Below are positions 1-9,377 of a stretch of 19,687 nt of DNA, piece by piece (positions within the stretch are counted from its first letter, which is position 1; every line of letters starts with the position of its first letter). The position numbers and the translations under genes are program-made. The notes below the pieces were generated by a model, which worked only from the letters and a program-made list of their open reading frames with translations, made no database searches and was not told the origin of the DNA. Origin of the DNA: Bdellovibrio sp. (lineage in GTDB: Bacteria; Bdellovibrionota; Bdellovibrionia; Bdellovibrionales; Bdellovibrionaceae); the NCBI GenBank assembly GCA_019104905.1, contig JAHRXB010000216.1, positions 1 to 19,687 of the forward strand. Reading direction: 5' to 3'.

Positions 1-3000
1 CAACCCAAATGCACTTCAAGGATCTGTCCGATGTTCATACGAGATGGAACGCCCAGCGGATTTAGAACCATGTCGACCGGAGTTCCGTCGGCAAGGTAAG
101 GCATGTCTTCAGCAGCTAGCACTTTAGAAACGACACCTTTATTTCCGTGGCGGCCGGCGAATTTGTCACCGACTTGCATTTTACGTTTAATCGCAACGTA
201 AACTTTAACCATTTTGATAACGCCCGGAGGAAGCTCGTCGCCTTTACGAAGGCGATCGATCTTCTCGTTGAATACCAATTTAACTGCGTCAAGTTGGTTA
301 CGAGCGTTGTCGATGATCTTGTTCACTTGGAACTCAAGATCTTGCTCAAGAGGGATATAGTTCAACAATTCGAAAGGAACTGTCTCAAGATCCGCCTCTG
401 TGATGATTTGACCTTTATTAAGAAGCTTTTGGCTTCCGTCTTCGTTCAAAAGAACACCCGTTGTTGTTTTACCAACAAGGATATCACGAAGCTTAGAGAT
501 CGCGTTATTTTTGATAACGTTTTGCTCTACGGCCAAGTCCTTCTCAAGTTTGCGTTTTTTCTCTTCGATGATGGAAGACAAACGCTCATCGCGGTCTGCG
601 CCTTCACGAGAGTAAACTTGAGCATCGATCACAGTTCCGTATACGCCCGATGGCGCACGAAGTGACGTATCACGAACGTCGCCGGCTTTTTCACCGAAGA
701 TCGCTCTCAAGAGTTTTTCTTCAGGAGAAAGCTGAGTTTCACCTTTTGGAGTTACTTTACCAACGAGGATGAAGCCTGGACGAACTTCCGCACCAATGCG
801 AATGATACCAGAGCTGTCGAGGTCTTTAAGAGCCTCTTCACCGACGTTAGCGATATCGCGAGTGATCTCTTCCTTACCAAGTTTTGTATCACGCGCTACG
901 CACTCGAATTCTTCGATGTGGATAGACGTGTAAACGTCGTCTTTCAACAAACGCTCAGAAATAAGGATAGAGTCCTCGAAGTTGTAACCTTGCCAAGGAG
1001 TGAAGGCCACCAGGATGTTTTGTCCCAGAGCCAATTCACCAAGCTCTGTAGAAGGTCCGTCAGCGATGATGTCGCCTTTAGAAACCTTGTCACCTACAGT
1101 TACGATCGGCTTTTGGTTAAAGCATGTATTTTGATTTGTACGTTGGTACTTCGTGAGGTTGTAGATGTCTACGTTCGCACCAAGTTCCCCGCCTTTTGCA
1201 AAACGACGAACTACGATACGAGAAGCATCCACTTCTTCAACGATACCGTCGTTTTGAGCAACGACAGAAGTACCAGAGTCACGAGCAACAAGTCTCTCAA
1301 CGCCTGTTCCAACAAGTGGAGCGCGAGAACGGAGCAAAGGCACCGCTTGACGTTGCATGTTCGATCCCATCAAGGCACGGTTGGCGTCATCGTGCTCAAG
1401 GAAAGGAATCAATGAAGCCGCGATAGAAACGAGTTGAGATGGAGAAACGTCCATCAACGCAACTTTGTCTTTATCTACGATTTCGTATTCACCGTCACGA
1501 CGAGTGATTGTCGTAGCCGTTTGAATAGCTTTGTTTCCAGCCTCGTCACGAGCCGCAGGAGCGATGTGGTGACCAGCTTCTTCAAGAGCAGATAGATAGT
1601 TGATATCTTTAGAAACGTTACCTTGATCAACTTTACGATATGGAGTCTCAATGAAACCATAGTTGTTGATACGAGCGTAAGTCGCCAAAGATGCGATCAA
1701 ACCGATGTTTGGTCCCTCTGGAGTTTCGATCGGGCAGATACGACCGTAGTGCGTAGGATGTACGTCACGTACTTCGAAGCCTGCACGGTCACGAGTCAAA
1801 CCACCAGGGCCGAGAGCTGACAAACGACGTTTGTGAGTGATCTCTGACAATGGATTTGTTTGGTCCATGAACTGAGACAATTGAGAAGAACCGAAGAATT
1901 CTTTAACAACCGCGTTCACTGGCTTTGCGTTCACAAGATCGTGAGGCATCATTGTCTCAACATCTTGAAGAGACATACGTTCACGAATCGCGCGCTCCAT
2001 ACGAACAAGACCGATACGGTATTGATTCTCAAGCAACTCACCTACAGAACGAACACGACGGTTACCCAAGTGATCGATGTCATCGATAACGCCGCGACCG
2101 TTTTTAAGGTCGATCAATGTTTTAATAGTGCTCAAGATATCTTTATGAGTGAGTGTTCTATGAGAAGGAGGGCACTCGTCCATAGAGATGGAGAATCTGT
2201 GGTTGATCTTAATACGACCCACTTCAGAAAGATCATAGGTCTCTGGATCGAAGAACAAACGACCGAAGAAAGTCGTTGCCGCTTCCAATGTTGGAGGCTC
2301 ACCAGGACGAAGACGCTTGTAGATCTCGATCAAAGATTCTTCTTTGTTAGTTACTTTATCAACTAACAAGGTGTTTCTAAGATAAGGCCCCACAGTCAAA
2401 CCATCAAAGAAGATCATGAAGAAACGGTCAATGCCCGCCTCGATAGATCTTTTGATGATAGAAGAGTTCAACTCTGCATTGGCGTCAGCGATGATCTCAC
2501 CAGTAGATTCATCGATAAGTGGTTTCGCCAAAACTTTACCATCAAGGTCCGCGGGCTCAACTTCAAGCTCCGTGATATTAAGATCCTTGATTTTCTTAAC
2601 GATCGCACGAGTGATACGACGACCTGCTTTAACAAGCGCCTCACCCGATTTTGGATCCATGATGTCAGTCAATGCTCTTTGACCAGACATTCTTTCGATA
2701 TCAAGTTTACGATAGAGTTTGCCGTCACGAGCATAAACTTCATCAAGGTCGTAGAAGTACTCAAGAAGTTGTTCTGCATTGTAACCAAGAGCCTTCAAAA
2801 GGATTGTTACAGGGAACTTACGACGACGATCGATACGAACGTGGATCAAATCTTTTTGGTCAAATTCAGCATCTAACCAAGAACCACGGTATGGGATCAC
2901 ACGTGCAGAGTAGATCAATTTTCCAGAAGCATTGTTCTTACCACCATCGTGGTCGAAGAACACACCTGGAGAACGGTGCAACTGAGACACAACAACGCGC

Positions 3001-3449
3001 TCTGTACCGTTGATAATGAAAGATCCATTCGCAGTCATAAGAGGAATTTCACCGAGGTAAACTTCTTGTTCTTTTACGTCTCGGATACTGCGTGCTTCTG
3101 TTTCTTCATCAACGTCGAATACGATCAAACGAAGAGTCACCTTGATCGGCGCCGCGAAAGTCATACCACGCTGACGGCACTCGTCCACGTCGTACTTAGC
3201 TGGCTCTAGAGTGTAGCTTACGAACTCAAGGCTTGCTGTATTGTTGAAATCTGTGATTGGGAACACAGATTTGAAAACGCCATTGAGTCCCGCATCGCCA
3301 CGGCGATCTGGGTCCATATCTTTTTGAATGAAAGCTTCGTAAGAGCTTTTCTGCAATTCAATCAGATTGGGAATATCAATGACCTGCTTGTTTTTGGCAA
3401 AAGACTTTCTAACTCGAATGTTAGAAGCTGTAACTGGAGTTTTTTCCAT
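1..3449 (-). CDS. rpoB: DNA-directed RNA polymerase subunit beta (3' end cut by window edge)
   Basis: Encodes the beta subunit of core RNA polymerase, which forms one side of the active-site cleft and the rifampicin pocket. About 1149 residues are visible; the C-terminus lies beyond the left edge, where the visible protein ends in the conserved [12 protein letters not shown] stretch. The start ATG at 3447-3449 ([17 protein letters not shown]) has a GGAGAG ribosome site a few bases upstream. The rifampicin-resistance cluster region (about 1770-1890) reads [20 protein letters not shown] followed by RRLSAL. The positions matching E. coli Q513, D516, H526 and S531 are wild type, so rifampicin sensitivity is expected. 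No frameshift was seen in the parts I translated. The usual upstream partner rplL is about 1.05 kb away, with an oppositely oriented gene between, so transcription probably starts in 3450-3600. rpoC should follow outside the window. Confidence 0.98.
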   Translation of the reverse strand, partial: MEKTPVTASNIRVRKSFAKNKQVIDIPNLIELQKSSYEAFIQKDMDPDRRGDAGLNGVFKSVFPITDFNNTASLEFVSYTLEPAKYDVDECRQRGMTFAAPIKVTLRLIVFDVDEETEARSIRDVKEQEVYLGEIPLMTANGSFIINGTERVVVSQLHRSPGVFFDHDGGKNNASGKLIYSARVIPYRGSWLDAEFDQKDLIHVRIDRRRKFPVTILLKALGYNAEQLLEYFYDLDEVYARDGKLYRKLDIERMSGQRALTDIMDPKSGEALVKAGRRITRAIVKKIKDLNITELEVEPADLDGKVLAKPLIDESTGEIIADANAELNSSIIKRSIEAGIDRFFMIFFDGLTVGPYLRNTLLVDKVTNKEESLIEIYKRLRPGEPPTLEAATTFFGRLFFDPETYDLSEVGRIKINHRFSISMDECPPSHRTLTHKDILSTIKTLIDLKNGRGVIDDIDHLGNRRVRSVGELLENQYRIGLVRMERAIRERMSLQDVETMMPHDLVNAKPVNAVVKEFFGSSQLSQFMDQTNPLSEITHKRRLSALGPGGLTRDRAGFEVRDVHPTHYGRICPIETPEGPNIGLIASLATYARINNYGFIETPYRKVDQGNVSKDINYLSALEEAGHHIAPAARDEAGNKAIQTATTITRRDGEYEIVDKDKVALMDVSPSQLVSIAASLIPFLEHDDANRALMGSNMQRQAVPLLRSRAPLVGTGVERLVARDSGTSVVAQNDGIVEEVDASRIVVRRFAKGGELGANVDIYNLTKYQRTNQNTCFNQKPIVTVGDKVSKGDIIADGPSTELGELALGQNILVAFTPWQGYNFEDSILISERLLKDDVYTSIHIEEFECVARDTKLGKEEITRDIANVGEEALKDLDSSGIIRIGAEVRPGFILVGKVTPKGETQLSPEEKLLRAIFGEKAGDVRDTSLRAPSGVYGTVIDAQVYSREGADRDERLSSIIEEKKRKLEKDLAVEQNVIKNNAISKLRDILVGKTTTGVLLNEDGSQKLLNKGQIITEADLETVPFELLNYIPLEQDLEFQVNKIIDNARNQLDAVKLVFNEKIDRLRKGDELPPGVIKMVKVYVAIKRKMQVGDKFAGRHGNKGVVSKVLAAEDMPYLADGTPVDMVLNPLGVPSRMNIGQILEVHLG

Positions 3450-3465
3450 TTACTCTCCACAAGAA

Positions 3466-3545
3466 AATCGGAAGTTCACTTCGGGGGGAAGTTTCCAAGG
3501 CCCACATTAAATAAAAGATAAGCAATTTAAACTACCGGAAGTTCT
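3466..3545 (-). repeat. Three copies of a GGAAGTT(T)C motif in the rpoB leader
   Basis: On the plus strand the 9-mer CGGAAGTTC occurs at 3469-3477 and again at 3536-3544. A close variant, GGAAGTTTC, lies at 3487-3495. All three sit in the presumed untranslated leader of rpoB, read on the minus strand as GAACTTCCG or GAAACTTCC. They could be protein or RNA recognition repeats, or chance in a short stretch. The repeats themselves are directly visible; any function is inference. Confidence 0.45.
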
Positions 3546-3559
3546 GAAGAAATCAAGTG

Positions 3560-3567
3560 ATTATAAT
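3560..3567. promoter_or_regulatory. Palindromic -10-like element ATTATAAT between divergent genes
   Basis: The 8-bp palindrome gives a perfect TATAAT on each strand (3562-3567 on plus, 3560-3565 on minus). On the minus strand it lies about 110 nt upstream of the rpoB start and is a reasonable -10 element for rpoB. No good -35 box is present; the best is CTGGAA at a 16-nt spacing. On the plus strand it could also serve the lipoprotein gene at 3697. It is the strongest promoter-like signal in the rpoB upstream region, but unproven. Confidence 0.4.
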
Positions 3568-3572
3568 GGTTT

Positions 3573-3600
3573 TTGGCACTATTCCAGGGCTTGGGATACT
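3573..3600 (+). promoter_or_regulatory. Candidate promoter for the lipoprotein gene
   Basis: TTGGCA (3573-3578, 5 of 6 matches to the sigma-70 -35 consensus) is followed after 16 nt by GATACT (3595-3600, 4 of 6 matches). This would start transcription near 3607, about 90 nt before the ATG at 3697. The call rests on consensus match and position only. Confidence 0.4.
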
Positions 3601-3696
3601 GTCAAATGATGCGCCGTGCGAAGGCTCACTTTAGCACCTCAACTTGTCAAACCACAAGGGCGCCCCTAGCATATCATCACGTAAATCGAGGAAACT

Positions 3697-4431
3697 ATGA
3701 AAACACTACTTGGACCCATCCTGCTTATTCTTTTATCAGCCTGTTCCCATACGATAAACTTTCGCGCCTCACATTTCGCCGCCCCTGTCGTGAGCGAAAA
3801 ACAATGGGGCGGCCACGTCGCCCTTGTTGGAACTGCCGTCACCAAAGTCACCGTCGTCAATGATATCACGAGCAATCCCCCCAACCGAAATGCCCTCACA
3901 ATAAACGAAGACGTCGACGCCGCAGACCTTCTTCTTGTGAGAAATGTCGGCCTTGATGCCAGCTTGTCCCTTTACAGAGGCCTTGACCTCTACCTGGACA
4001 ACTCCCTTTTGGGCGTACGCTTCCAGTTTCTTAACCACGGTGCCGGTCCTAACAACTGGGTCGCCAGCCTTTTGGGGTCTTATGGAGAAAGAGAAACATC
4101 GACCACTCAAGACCCCGGCGGAACTGCCAAATCCAAGGTCATCAGCAGTCAAGCCGGAATCAGTTTGGGCTATATGCTCGAATATATCGTTCCTTACTTC
4201 TCATACATCCATGAGGCTCACGAGGTCACAACGGACGTCACGAATAATAGCGGAAACTTTGGACCCTATAAAGACAAGGGGACTCACCAATACTACTCCA
4301 TCGGCATCGCTTCCCATGGAAAGGGTCTTGTTTATGGTGTGGAATACAGCCGCTTAAATATATCTTGGGATCGTAGCAGCAAATCCGAGCCTCAAGACGC
4401 GCTAGGAATGAAGCTAGGCTTTGCCTGGTAA
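3697..4431 (+). CDS. Predicted outer-membrane beta-barrel-like lipoprotein, function unknown
   Basis: A 244-residue exported protein that I do not recognise as a named family. The N-terminus MKTLLGPILLILLSACSH is a lipoprotein signal peptide with lipobox LSAC and Cys16 as the lipidated residue; Ser at +2 favours outer-membrane sorting by the E. coli rule. The rest is rich in alternating hydrophobic/polar stretches with Gly and aromatic residues (for example LGYMLEYIVPYFSYIHEA and YYSIGIASHGKGLVYGVEY). It ends in LGFAW, the terminal aromatic typical of outer-membrane barrels. A GAGGAA ribosome site (3688-3693) precedes the ATG. The gene is oriented against all neighbours and separates rplL from rpoB, a pair normally cotranscribed. 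It converges on rplL and shares a bidirectional hairpin with it. Its codons look less biased than those of the adjacent ribosomal genes, as expected for lower expression or a later insertion. Confidence 0.8.
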   Translation: MKTLLGPILLILLSACSHTINFRASHFAAPVVSEKQWGGHVALVGTAVTKVTVVNDITSNPPNRNALTINEDVDAADLLLVRNVGLDASLSLYRGLDLYLDNSLLGVRFQFLNHGAGPNNWVASLLGSYGERETSTTQDPGGTAKSKVISSQAGISLGYMLEYIVPYFSYIHEAHEVTTDVTNNSGNFGPYKDKGTHQYYSIGIASHGKGLVYGVEYSRLNISWDRSSKSEPQDALGMKLGFAW

Positions 4432-4443
4432 AACTCTAAGCTT

Positions 4444-4489
4444 CAAAATGCAAAAAGCCCCTGGTTTCCCAGAGGCTTTCGGCATTTTG
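4444..4489. terminator. Bidirectional terminator between rplL and the lipoprotein gene
   Basis: A long inverted repeat. The outer arms CAAAATGC (4444-4451) and GCATTTTG (4482-4489) match perfectly. A 2x2 internal loop follows, then an 11-bp inner stem, AAAGCCCCTGG (4454-4464) with CCAGAGGCTTT (4469-4479), closed by a 4-nt loop. The single inner mismatch is C-A on the plus transcript but a G-U wobble on the minus transcript. The minus transcript (rplL) has TTTTTGCATTTTG after the stem, so it is the better terminator in that direction. Confidence 0.85.
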
Positions 4490-4504
4490 CTATTAGAACA
4501 AAAA

Positions 4505-4873
4505 TTACTTAACAGTAACTTTCGCGCCCGCAGCTTCAAGAGCTTTCTTGATTTTCTCTGCGTCTTCTTTAGTAGCGCCTTCTTTAACAGCTTTGTTACC
4601 AGCTTCAACAAGGGCTTTAGCTTCAGCAAGACCCAAACCAGTCAAGCCACGAACTTCTTTAATAACGTTGATTTTGTTGGCGCCAGCGTCAACAAGGATA
4701 ACGTCAAAAGCAGTTTTTTCTTCAACAGCAGCAGCAGGGCCTGCGCCAGCAGCAGCTACAGGAGCAGCAGCAGAAACGCCCCATTTTTCTTCAAGCATTT
4801 TTACAAGTTCAGCGATCTCAAGAACAGTTTTCTGAGACAACGCATCAACTAATTGATCGTTTGTAAGAGACAT
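4505..4873 (-). CDS. rplL: 50S ribosomal protein L7/L12
   Basis: Encodes the 122-residue stalk protein that, as dimers bound to L10, recruits and activates translational GTPases such as EF-Tu and EF-G. The layout is canonical: an N-terminal dimerisation helix pair (about 1-33), an Ala/Pro/Gly-rich flexible hinge (about 35-52) and a C-terminal factor-binding domain (about 53-122) with the conserved [21 protein letters not shown] chose the ATG at 4871-4873 ([12 protein letters not shown]) because GGAGG lies 7-8 nt upstream; a GTG-type start 15 nt further out would add MEDFK and lacks that support. It lies 82 nt downstream of rplJ and is followed by a strong terminator, not by rpoB. Confidence 0.98.
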   Translation of the reverse strand: MSLTNDQLVDALSQKTVLEIAELVKMLEEKWGVSAAAPVAAAGAGPAAAVEEKTAFDVILVDAGANKINVIKEVRGLTGLGLAEAKALVEAGNKAVKEGATKEDAEKIKKALEAAGAKVTVK

Positions 4874-4955
4874 TTTAAAATCCTCCACGGATAAAAAATT
4901 ATTTATAATTCAAATATTTAGCACCATTATTCCCCGTTAAGCCGGAGAGCAAGCA

Positions 4956-5483
4956 TTATGCCTGAGGAGCTTCTTCAGTACCAGTAGCGCCGCCACCAAG
5001 CTTCTCGGCATATGCATTCAAGCATCTAGCAAGTGCAGAACCTGCACCCAATAGTGTACCAAGGAACATAGCGCGAAGTTGGTCTTTGCCTGGAAGTGTC
5101 GCCAAGAACTTAATTTTAGCGTCATCCAAAGCTTCGCCATCCATAACACCTGACTTAATTTGAAGAACTTCAACGTCCTTCGCAAATTCAGCCAATGTTT
5201 TTGCAGTAGCGTTCACTTCACCGTATGAGAATACGATGGCGTTAGTACCTTTCATTGAATTAGCAAATGCCTTTTCAATAGCTGGGTGATCTTTGAACGC
5301 TCTTTTTGCAAGAGTGTTGCGGACAACCTTCATCTCTGATTCAGCAGCATTCAATTTTTTACGCAAGTTAGTAACCTGCTCAACCTTGATGCCTTTGAAG
5401 TCGACGATGAAAGCTCCTTTAGCTTTACCAAACTTTTCAGTGATAAGCTTAATCTCTTGCTCTTTATCTGCGCGAGTGATCAT
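4956..5483 (-). CDS. rplJ: 50S ribosomal protein L10
   Basis: A 175-residue protein that anchors L7/L12 dimers to the base of the ribosomal stalk on 23S rRNA. In E. coli the L10-L12 complex also represses its own mRNA. Typical family sequence is visible: an N-terminal domain with [20 protein letters not shown] and [11 protein letters not shown], then a C-terminal helix that carries L12, ending in a short acidic, Gly/Ala-rich tail. The start ATG at 5481-5483 is preceded by AGGAGG at an 8-nt spacing. It is the first gene of an rplJL unit, separated from rplA by 217 nt containing a terminator and an L10-type leader. Confidence 0.98.
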   Translation of the reverse strand: MITRADKEQEIKLITEKFGKAKGAFIVDFKGIKVEQVTNLRKKLNAAESEMKVVRNTLAKRAFKDHPAIEKAFANSMKGTNAIVFSYGEVNATAKTLAEFAKDVEVLQIKSGVMDGEALDDAKIKFLATLPGKDQLRAMFLGTLLGAGSALARCLNAYAEKLGGGATGTEEAPQA

Positions 5484-5501
5484 AAGTGAGCCTCCTTTCG
5501 T

Positions 5502-5640
5502 TAGATTTTGCGTGCCCCGGCTTTCACCGAAGCAGCCTGTGCGAATCAGGTCGGGTTGGAGGTTAGTGAAACCTTTTTGCCTTATCTCGGTAGGCCCCTC
5601 ACAATCGAGGGATTACATCCACAAGAAGAAACCTACTGTC
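5502..5640 (-). ncRNA. L10 leader (ribosomal protein leader RNA for rplJL)
   Basis: The mRNA leader upstream of rplJ folds as expected for the L10 leader family. GUAGGU (5631-5636) pairs with GCCUAC (5590-5595), and within it CCCUC (5607-5611) pairs with GAGGG (5596-5600). The conserved-looking pieces AUCCCUC and CCUACCGAGAU resemble the known L10-L12 binding region. Nearer the start codon, a GAAA-capped hairpin spans 5514-5533, just before the ribosome site. By analogy with E. coli, binding of L10-L12 would repress translation of rplJ and rplL. The exact boundaries are approximate. Confidence 0.75.
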
Positions 5641-5653
5641 TCTGATCGCAATT

Positions 5654-5690
5654 TAAAAAACTTAAAATACTCCGACCGAAGCCGGAGTAT
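5654..5690 (-). terminator. Terminator/attenuator between rplA and rplJ
   Basis: On the minus strand ATACTCCGGC and GTCGGAGTAT (5667-5690) form a 10-bp stem, with one G-U pair, closed by a UUCG tetraloop in the stable cUUCGg context. A TTTTAAGTTTTTT tract follows (5654-5666). It lies immediately after rplA and ahead of the L10 leader. It therefore either ends the rplKA transcript or, like the E. coli attenuator, sets the level of readthrough into rplJL. Confidence 0.85.
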
Positions 5691-5700
5691 AAAAATCAAC

Positions 5701-6405
5701 TTAGTTCAAACCAGCTGCAGCTGCTGCCGCATTTGGTTCGATCTTAACACCAGGACCCATAGTTGAAGCTACGGATACGGTTCTAAGATAGATACCTTTA
5801 GAAGACGCAGGCTTCGCTTTCACGATAGCACCCAAAAGCGTCATGAAGTTTTCACGAAGCTTAGTGTCTCCCATAGATTTTTTACCGATACCAGCATGTA
5901 CGATACCTGCTTTATCAACGCGGAAATCAAGTTTACCTTTTTTCTCAGCAGTAACTGCTTCGCCCACGTTCATAGTTACAGTACCGATCTTTGGATTCGG
6001 CATCAAACCACGAGGTCCGAGAATTTTAGCAACTTTAGAAACTGTCGCCATCATGTCTGGAGTCGCGATACATTTATCAAAATCCAACCAGCCGCCTTGG
6101 ATCTTAGCAACAAGATCGTCAGCACCAACGAAGTCAGCGCCAGCCGCCTTCGCTTCAGCCTCTTTAGGGCCTTTTGCGAAAACAACAACTTTAACTTCTT
6201 TACCAAGACCGTGAGGCAATGCGATCGCGCCACGAACTTGTTGGTCAGATTGCTTAGGGTCAATACCCAAGCGCAATGCTACGTCGATAGATTCATCAAA
6301 CTTCGCTGGAGCTGTCTCAACAACGAGTTTGAATGCTTCTTCAACAGTGTACTTTTTTTGAGAATCAACCTTCTTAGAGGCTGCTTCGAATTTTTTACCT
6401 GCCAT
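5701..6405 (-). CDS. rplA: 50S ribosomal protein L1
   Basis: A 234-residue protein that forms the mobile L1 stalk next to the E site, helps deacylated tRNA leave, and in E. coli represses its own operon mRNA. The family signature is plain: [16 protein letters not shown] near residues 128-143, the [20 protein letters not shown] region near the N-terminus, and [20 protein letters not shown] near the C-terminus. The length is normal; a poly-Ala run precedes the final GLN. It starts 13 nt after the rplK stop, and its G-rich ribosome site (AAGGGGTGG) overlaps that stop, so the two are probably translationally coupled. Confidence 0.98.
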   Translation of the reverse strand: MAGKKFEAASKKVDSQKKYTVEEAFKLVVETAPAKFDESIDVALRLGIDPKQSDQQVRGAIALPHGLGKEVKVVVFAKGPKEAEAKAAGADFVGADDLVAKIQGGWLDFDKCIATPDMMATVSKVAKILGPRGLMPNPKIGTVTMNVGEAVTAEKKGKLDFRVDKAGIVHAGIGKKSMGDTKLRENFMTLLGAIVKAKPASSKGIYLRTVSVASTMGPGVKIEPNAAAAAAGLN

Positions 6406-6418
6406 AGATCACCACCCC

Positions 6419-6841
6419 TTACGCGATGTCGATACCCATGCTCTTAGCTGTACCAGCAACTTGTGACATTGCGGATTCAACTTTCAAGCAGTTCAAATCA
6501 GGCAACTTCGTTGTAGCGATTTGCTTAATTTGATCGTTATTGATTTTGCCAACTTTGTCTTTTTGAGGTTGCTTGGAACCAGATTCCAATTTCAACGCCT
6601 TTTTGATCAAAGAAGACACCGGTGGTGTTTTTGTGATGAAAGTAAACGATCTGTCTTGATAAACAGTGATGATGATAGGGATGATACTATCACCCAACGC
6701 TTGTGTACGAGCGTTGAACTGCTTACAGAATTCCATGATGTTTACCCCGTGCTGTCCAAGTGCCGGTCCAACGGGAGGAGCTGGATTCGCTTTCCCTGCC
6801 GGTATTTGCAGCTTGATCATTCCTGTAACTTTTTTTGCCAT
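6419..6841 (-). CDS. rplK: 50S ribosomal protein L11
   Basis: A 140-residue protein that binds the GTPase-associated region of 23S rRNA and is needed for RelA activation in bacteria that have it. The N-terminal domain shows the proline-rich thiostrepton-site region [22 protein letters not shown] (split here as [12 protein letters not shown] and [10 protein letters not shown], about residues 18-39). The C-terminal RNA-binding domain ends in [11 protein letters not shown]. The ATG at 6839-6841 ([12 protein letters not shown]) has AGGAG 6 nt upstream; an in-frame start 15 nt earlier would overlap the ribosome site and is unlikely. rplK and rplA form the usual L11-L1 pair. Confidence 0.98.
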
Positions 6842-6881
6842 GACCCACTCCTGCAAGAGGTTGTGTTTTGTTAATTTCCAA

Positions 6882-6900
6882 TGACCACCCTATGTGGCCA
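6882..6900 (-). promoter_or_regulatory. Small hairpin in the rplK leader
   Basis: In the 64-nt gap between nusG and rplK, TGGCCAC and GTGGTCA (minus strand) form a 7-bp stem with one G-U pair and a 5-nt loop. No T-tract follows, so it is not an intrinsic terminator. In E. coli, L1 binds the rplK leader to repress the operon. This hairpin is in the right place, but I could not match it to the L1-binding consensus. Confidence 0.3.
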
Positions 6901-6905
6901 CTAGC

Positions 6906-7439
6906 TTAATTCTTTTCTACTTGAACGTAGTCCAACTCCACAGGAGTTGGTCTACCGAAGATGCTCACAAGAACTTTGAGTTTCCCCTTGTCCTCGTTCA
7001 CTTCTTCTACGGAACCCTGGAAGTTACTGAACGGACCATCGACAACAGTCACATTCTCTCCAATGGAGAACTTCACTTTAGGTTTTGGTTTTTCGCCGAC
7101 ACCAGCCATTTGCTGGGTCACACGAAGAACCTCGGCTTCCGGAACCTCAGGAGGACGAGTTTTAGTCCCACCCACGAAGCCGGTCACTTTAGACGAATTT
7201 CGTACCAAATGCCAAGTCTCATCGTTCAAAAACATTTGAACAAAGATGTAACCTGGGAAAAATTTACGCGATTTGGTTTGTTTTTGGCCTTTAACAAGCT
7301 CAACCACGCTTTCAGCGGGGATGAGGATGTCGCCGAAGAACTCTTCCATTTTTGAAGATTTGATTTTTTCTTCAATGGCTTTTTTTGCTGTATTTTCACA
7401 GCTCGTTTGAACGTTAACGATGTACCACTTTTTTTCCAT
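6906..7439 (-). CDS. nusG: Transcription termination/antitermination factor NusG
   Basis: A 177-residue elongation factor that binds the beta-prime clamp of RNA polymerase and links it to Rho or to ribosomal S10. The N-terminal NGN domain begins MEKKWYIVNVQTSCEN and contains the conserved FFPGYIFVQM at about residues 60-69. The C-terminal KOW domain (about 127-177) reads GENVTVVDGPFSNFQGSVEE and ends VELDYVQVEKN. Its start ATG (7437-7439) lies 9 nt after the secE stop, with GGACGG as a modest ribosome site. The secE-nusG-rplK order is almost universal. Confidence 0.98.
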   Translation of the reverse strand: MEKKWYIVNVQTSCENTAKKAIEEKIKSSKMEEFFGDILIPAESVVELVKGQKQTKSRKFFPGYIFVQMFLNDETWHLVRNSSKVTGFVGGTKTRPPEVPEAEVLRVTQQMAGVGEKPKPKVKFSIGENVTVVDGPFSNFQGSVEEVNEDKGKLKVLVSIFGRPTPVELDYVQVEKN

Positions 7440-7448
7440 GTTTCCGTC

Positions 7449-7826
7449 CTACTTCATGAGGTAGTTAATAAAAAAGCCTGAAATCAAATCAAATGAGCTG
7501 ATAATCACGCTAGAGATAAGAACCATGATCACACAGGCGATAGTCATTGCCGTTGTGTCTTTACGAGAAGGCCACACCACCTTACGAATTTCGGTCACAA
7601 CTTCTTCACCCCAAGCTAAAACACGTGGGTTGAACTGAAGAACCGCAAATACAGCAAAACCTAAAACAACGGGAAACCCGTGTCTTACTATGTCGGAGTC
7701 AGCAGCTCTCGCAACCACACCAAAAGCTCCAGCGAAAGCTTTGATGAGGAGAGAGGTTGTTAAACCGACCAAGATAGCTGCAATCGCAAAGCTGAGAGTC
7801 AAAATCTTAGAGTTGGCTTTTTCCAT
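7449..7826 (-). CDS. secE: Protein translocase subunit SecE
   Basis: A 125-residue inner-membrane protein that clamps the SecY channel in the SecYEG translocon. It is of the long, E. coli-like type with three membrane segments (about residues 7-29, 51-64 and 92-122) rather than the single-helix form of about 60 residues. The diagnostic cytoplasmic amphipathic region and WPS motif are present as EIRKVVWPSRKDT (about 79-91). AGAGGA lies just before the ATG at 7824-7826. It follows tRNA-Trp by about 24 nt and is probably cotranscribed with nusG. Confidence 0.97.
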   Translation of the reverse strand: MEKANSKILTLSFAIAAILVGLTTSLLIKAFAGAFGVVARAADSDIVRHGFPVVLGFAVFAVLQFNPRVLAWGEEVVTEIRKVVWPSRKDTTAMTIACVIMVLISSVIISSFDLISGFFINYLMK

Positions 7827-7850
7827 AGTTCCTCTTTTGAATTATCAAAT

Positions 7851-7926
7851 TGGCAGGGGCGGAGGGATTCGAACCCACGACCTAACGATTTGGAGTCGTT
7901 CGCTCTACCACTGGAGCTACACCCCT
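7851..7926 (-). tRNA. tRNA-Trp (anticodon CCA)
   Basis: A 76-nt cloverleaf including an encoded CCA end. The acceptor stem AGGGGTG/CGCCCCT has one G-U pair, the discriminator is G, the anticodon stem is AACGA/TCGTT and the loop is CTCCAAA with anticodon CCA. The T-arm GGTTCGAATCC is standard. It sits between tuf and secE, a common position for the Trp tRNA in bacteria with this cluster. Confidence 0.97.
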
Positions 7927-7963
7927 GCACTTCAAAAAATTAAAAAACGCACGTGCCAAGAAA

Positions 7964-8002
7964 CACCGAGGGGGACCCTTTTGTCAAGGAGTCCCCCGGG
8001 TG
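7964..8002 (-). terminator. Hairpin downstream of tuf
   Basis: On the minus strand CACCCGGGGGAC (7991-8002) pairs with GTCCCCCTCGGTG (7964-7976) with one bulged base. A further 4-bp helix (CCTT/AAGG) closes a 5-nt loop. TTTCTTGG follows directly, and a longer T-rich run (GTTTTTTAATTTTTT) begins about 15 nt later. It is a strong hairpin right after tuf, likely to end or reduce transcription before tRNA-Trp and secE. The imperfect T-tract leaves some doubt. Confidence 0.7.
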
Positions 8003-8029
8003 ATTATAAATAGCAGTTACGCTGCGTTA

Positions 8030-9220
<1,191 letters not shown>

Positions 9221-9288
9221 TCATTCCTCCTGCAGAGATTTTTTTTAATCTTAATAACCCGTTTTAACAAAAAAAACAAAGTAACAAG

Positions 9289-9363
9289 TGGAGCCCATGA
9301 TCGGAGCCGAACCGACGACCTCACCCTTACCAAGGGTGTGCTCTACCACTGAGCTACATGGGC
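9289..9363 (-). tRNA. tRNA-Thr (anticodon GGT)
   Basis: A 75-nt cloverleaf with encoded CCA. The acceptor stem GCCCATG/CATGGGC is perfect, the discriminator is T, and the anticodon stem CACCC/GGGTG encloses TTGGTAA with anticodon GGT. The T-loop reads GGTTCGGCTCC. It is the last tRNA before tuf, matching the position of thrT in E. coli. Confidence 0.97.
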
Positions 9364-9377
9364 ACAAGTTCTGAATT

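Noticed and set aside
147..3209. Several long reading frames on the plus strand opposite rpoB
   Set aside because: rpoB is continuous and canonical on the minus strand. The antisense frames have no recognisable domains or consistent ribosome sites and are explained by the biased codon use of a highly expressed gene.
3574..3590. TGGCAC resembling the -24 element of a sigma-54 promoter
   Set aside because: The required -12 TTGC at the right spacing is missing, so it was treated instead as part of a sigma-70-like -35 box.
4421..4852. Antisense reading frame across the terminator and rplL
   Set aside because: It runs through the terminator hairpin and opposite rplL, with low-complexity Phe/Ser-rich translation. 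It is a shadow of rplL.
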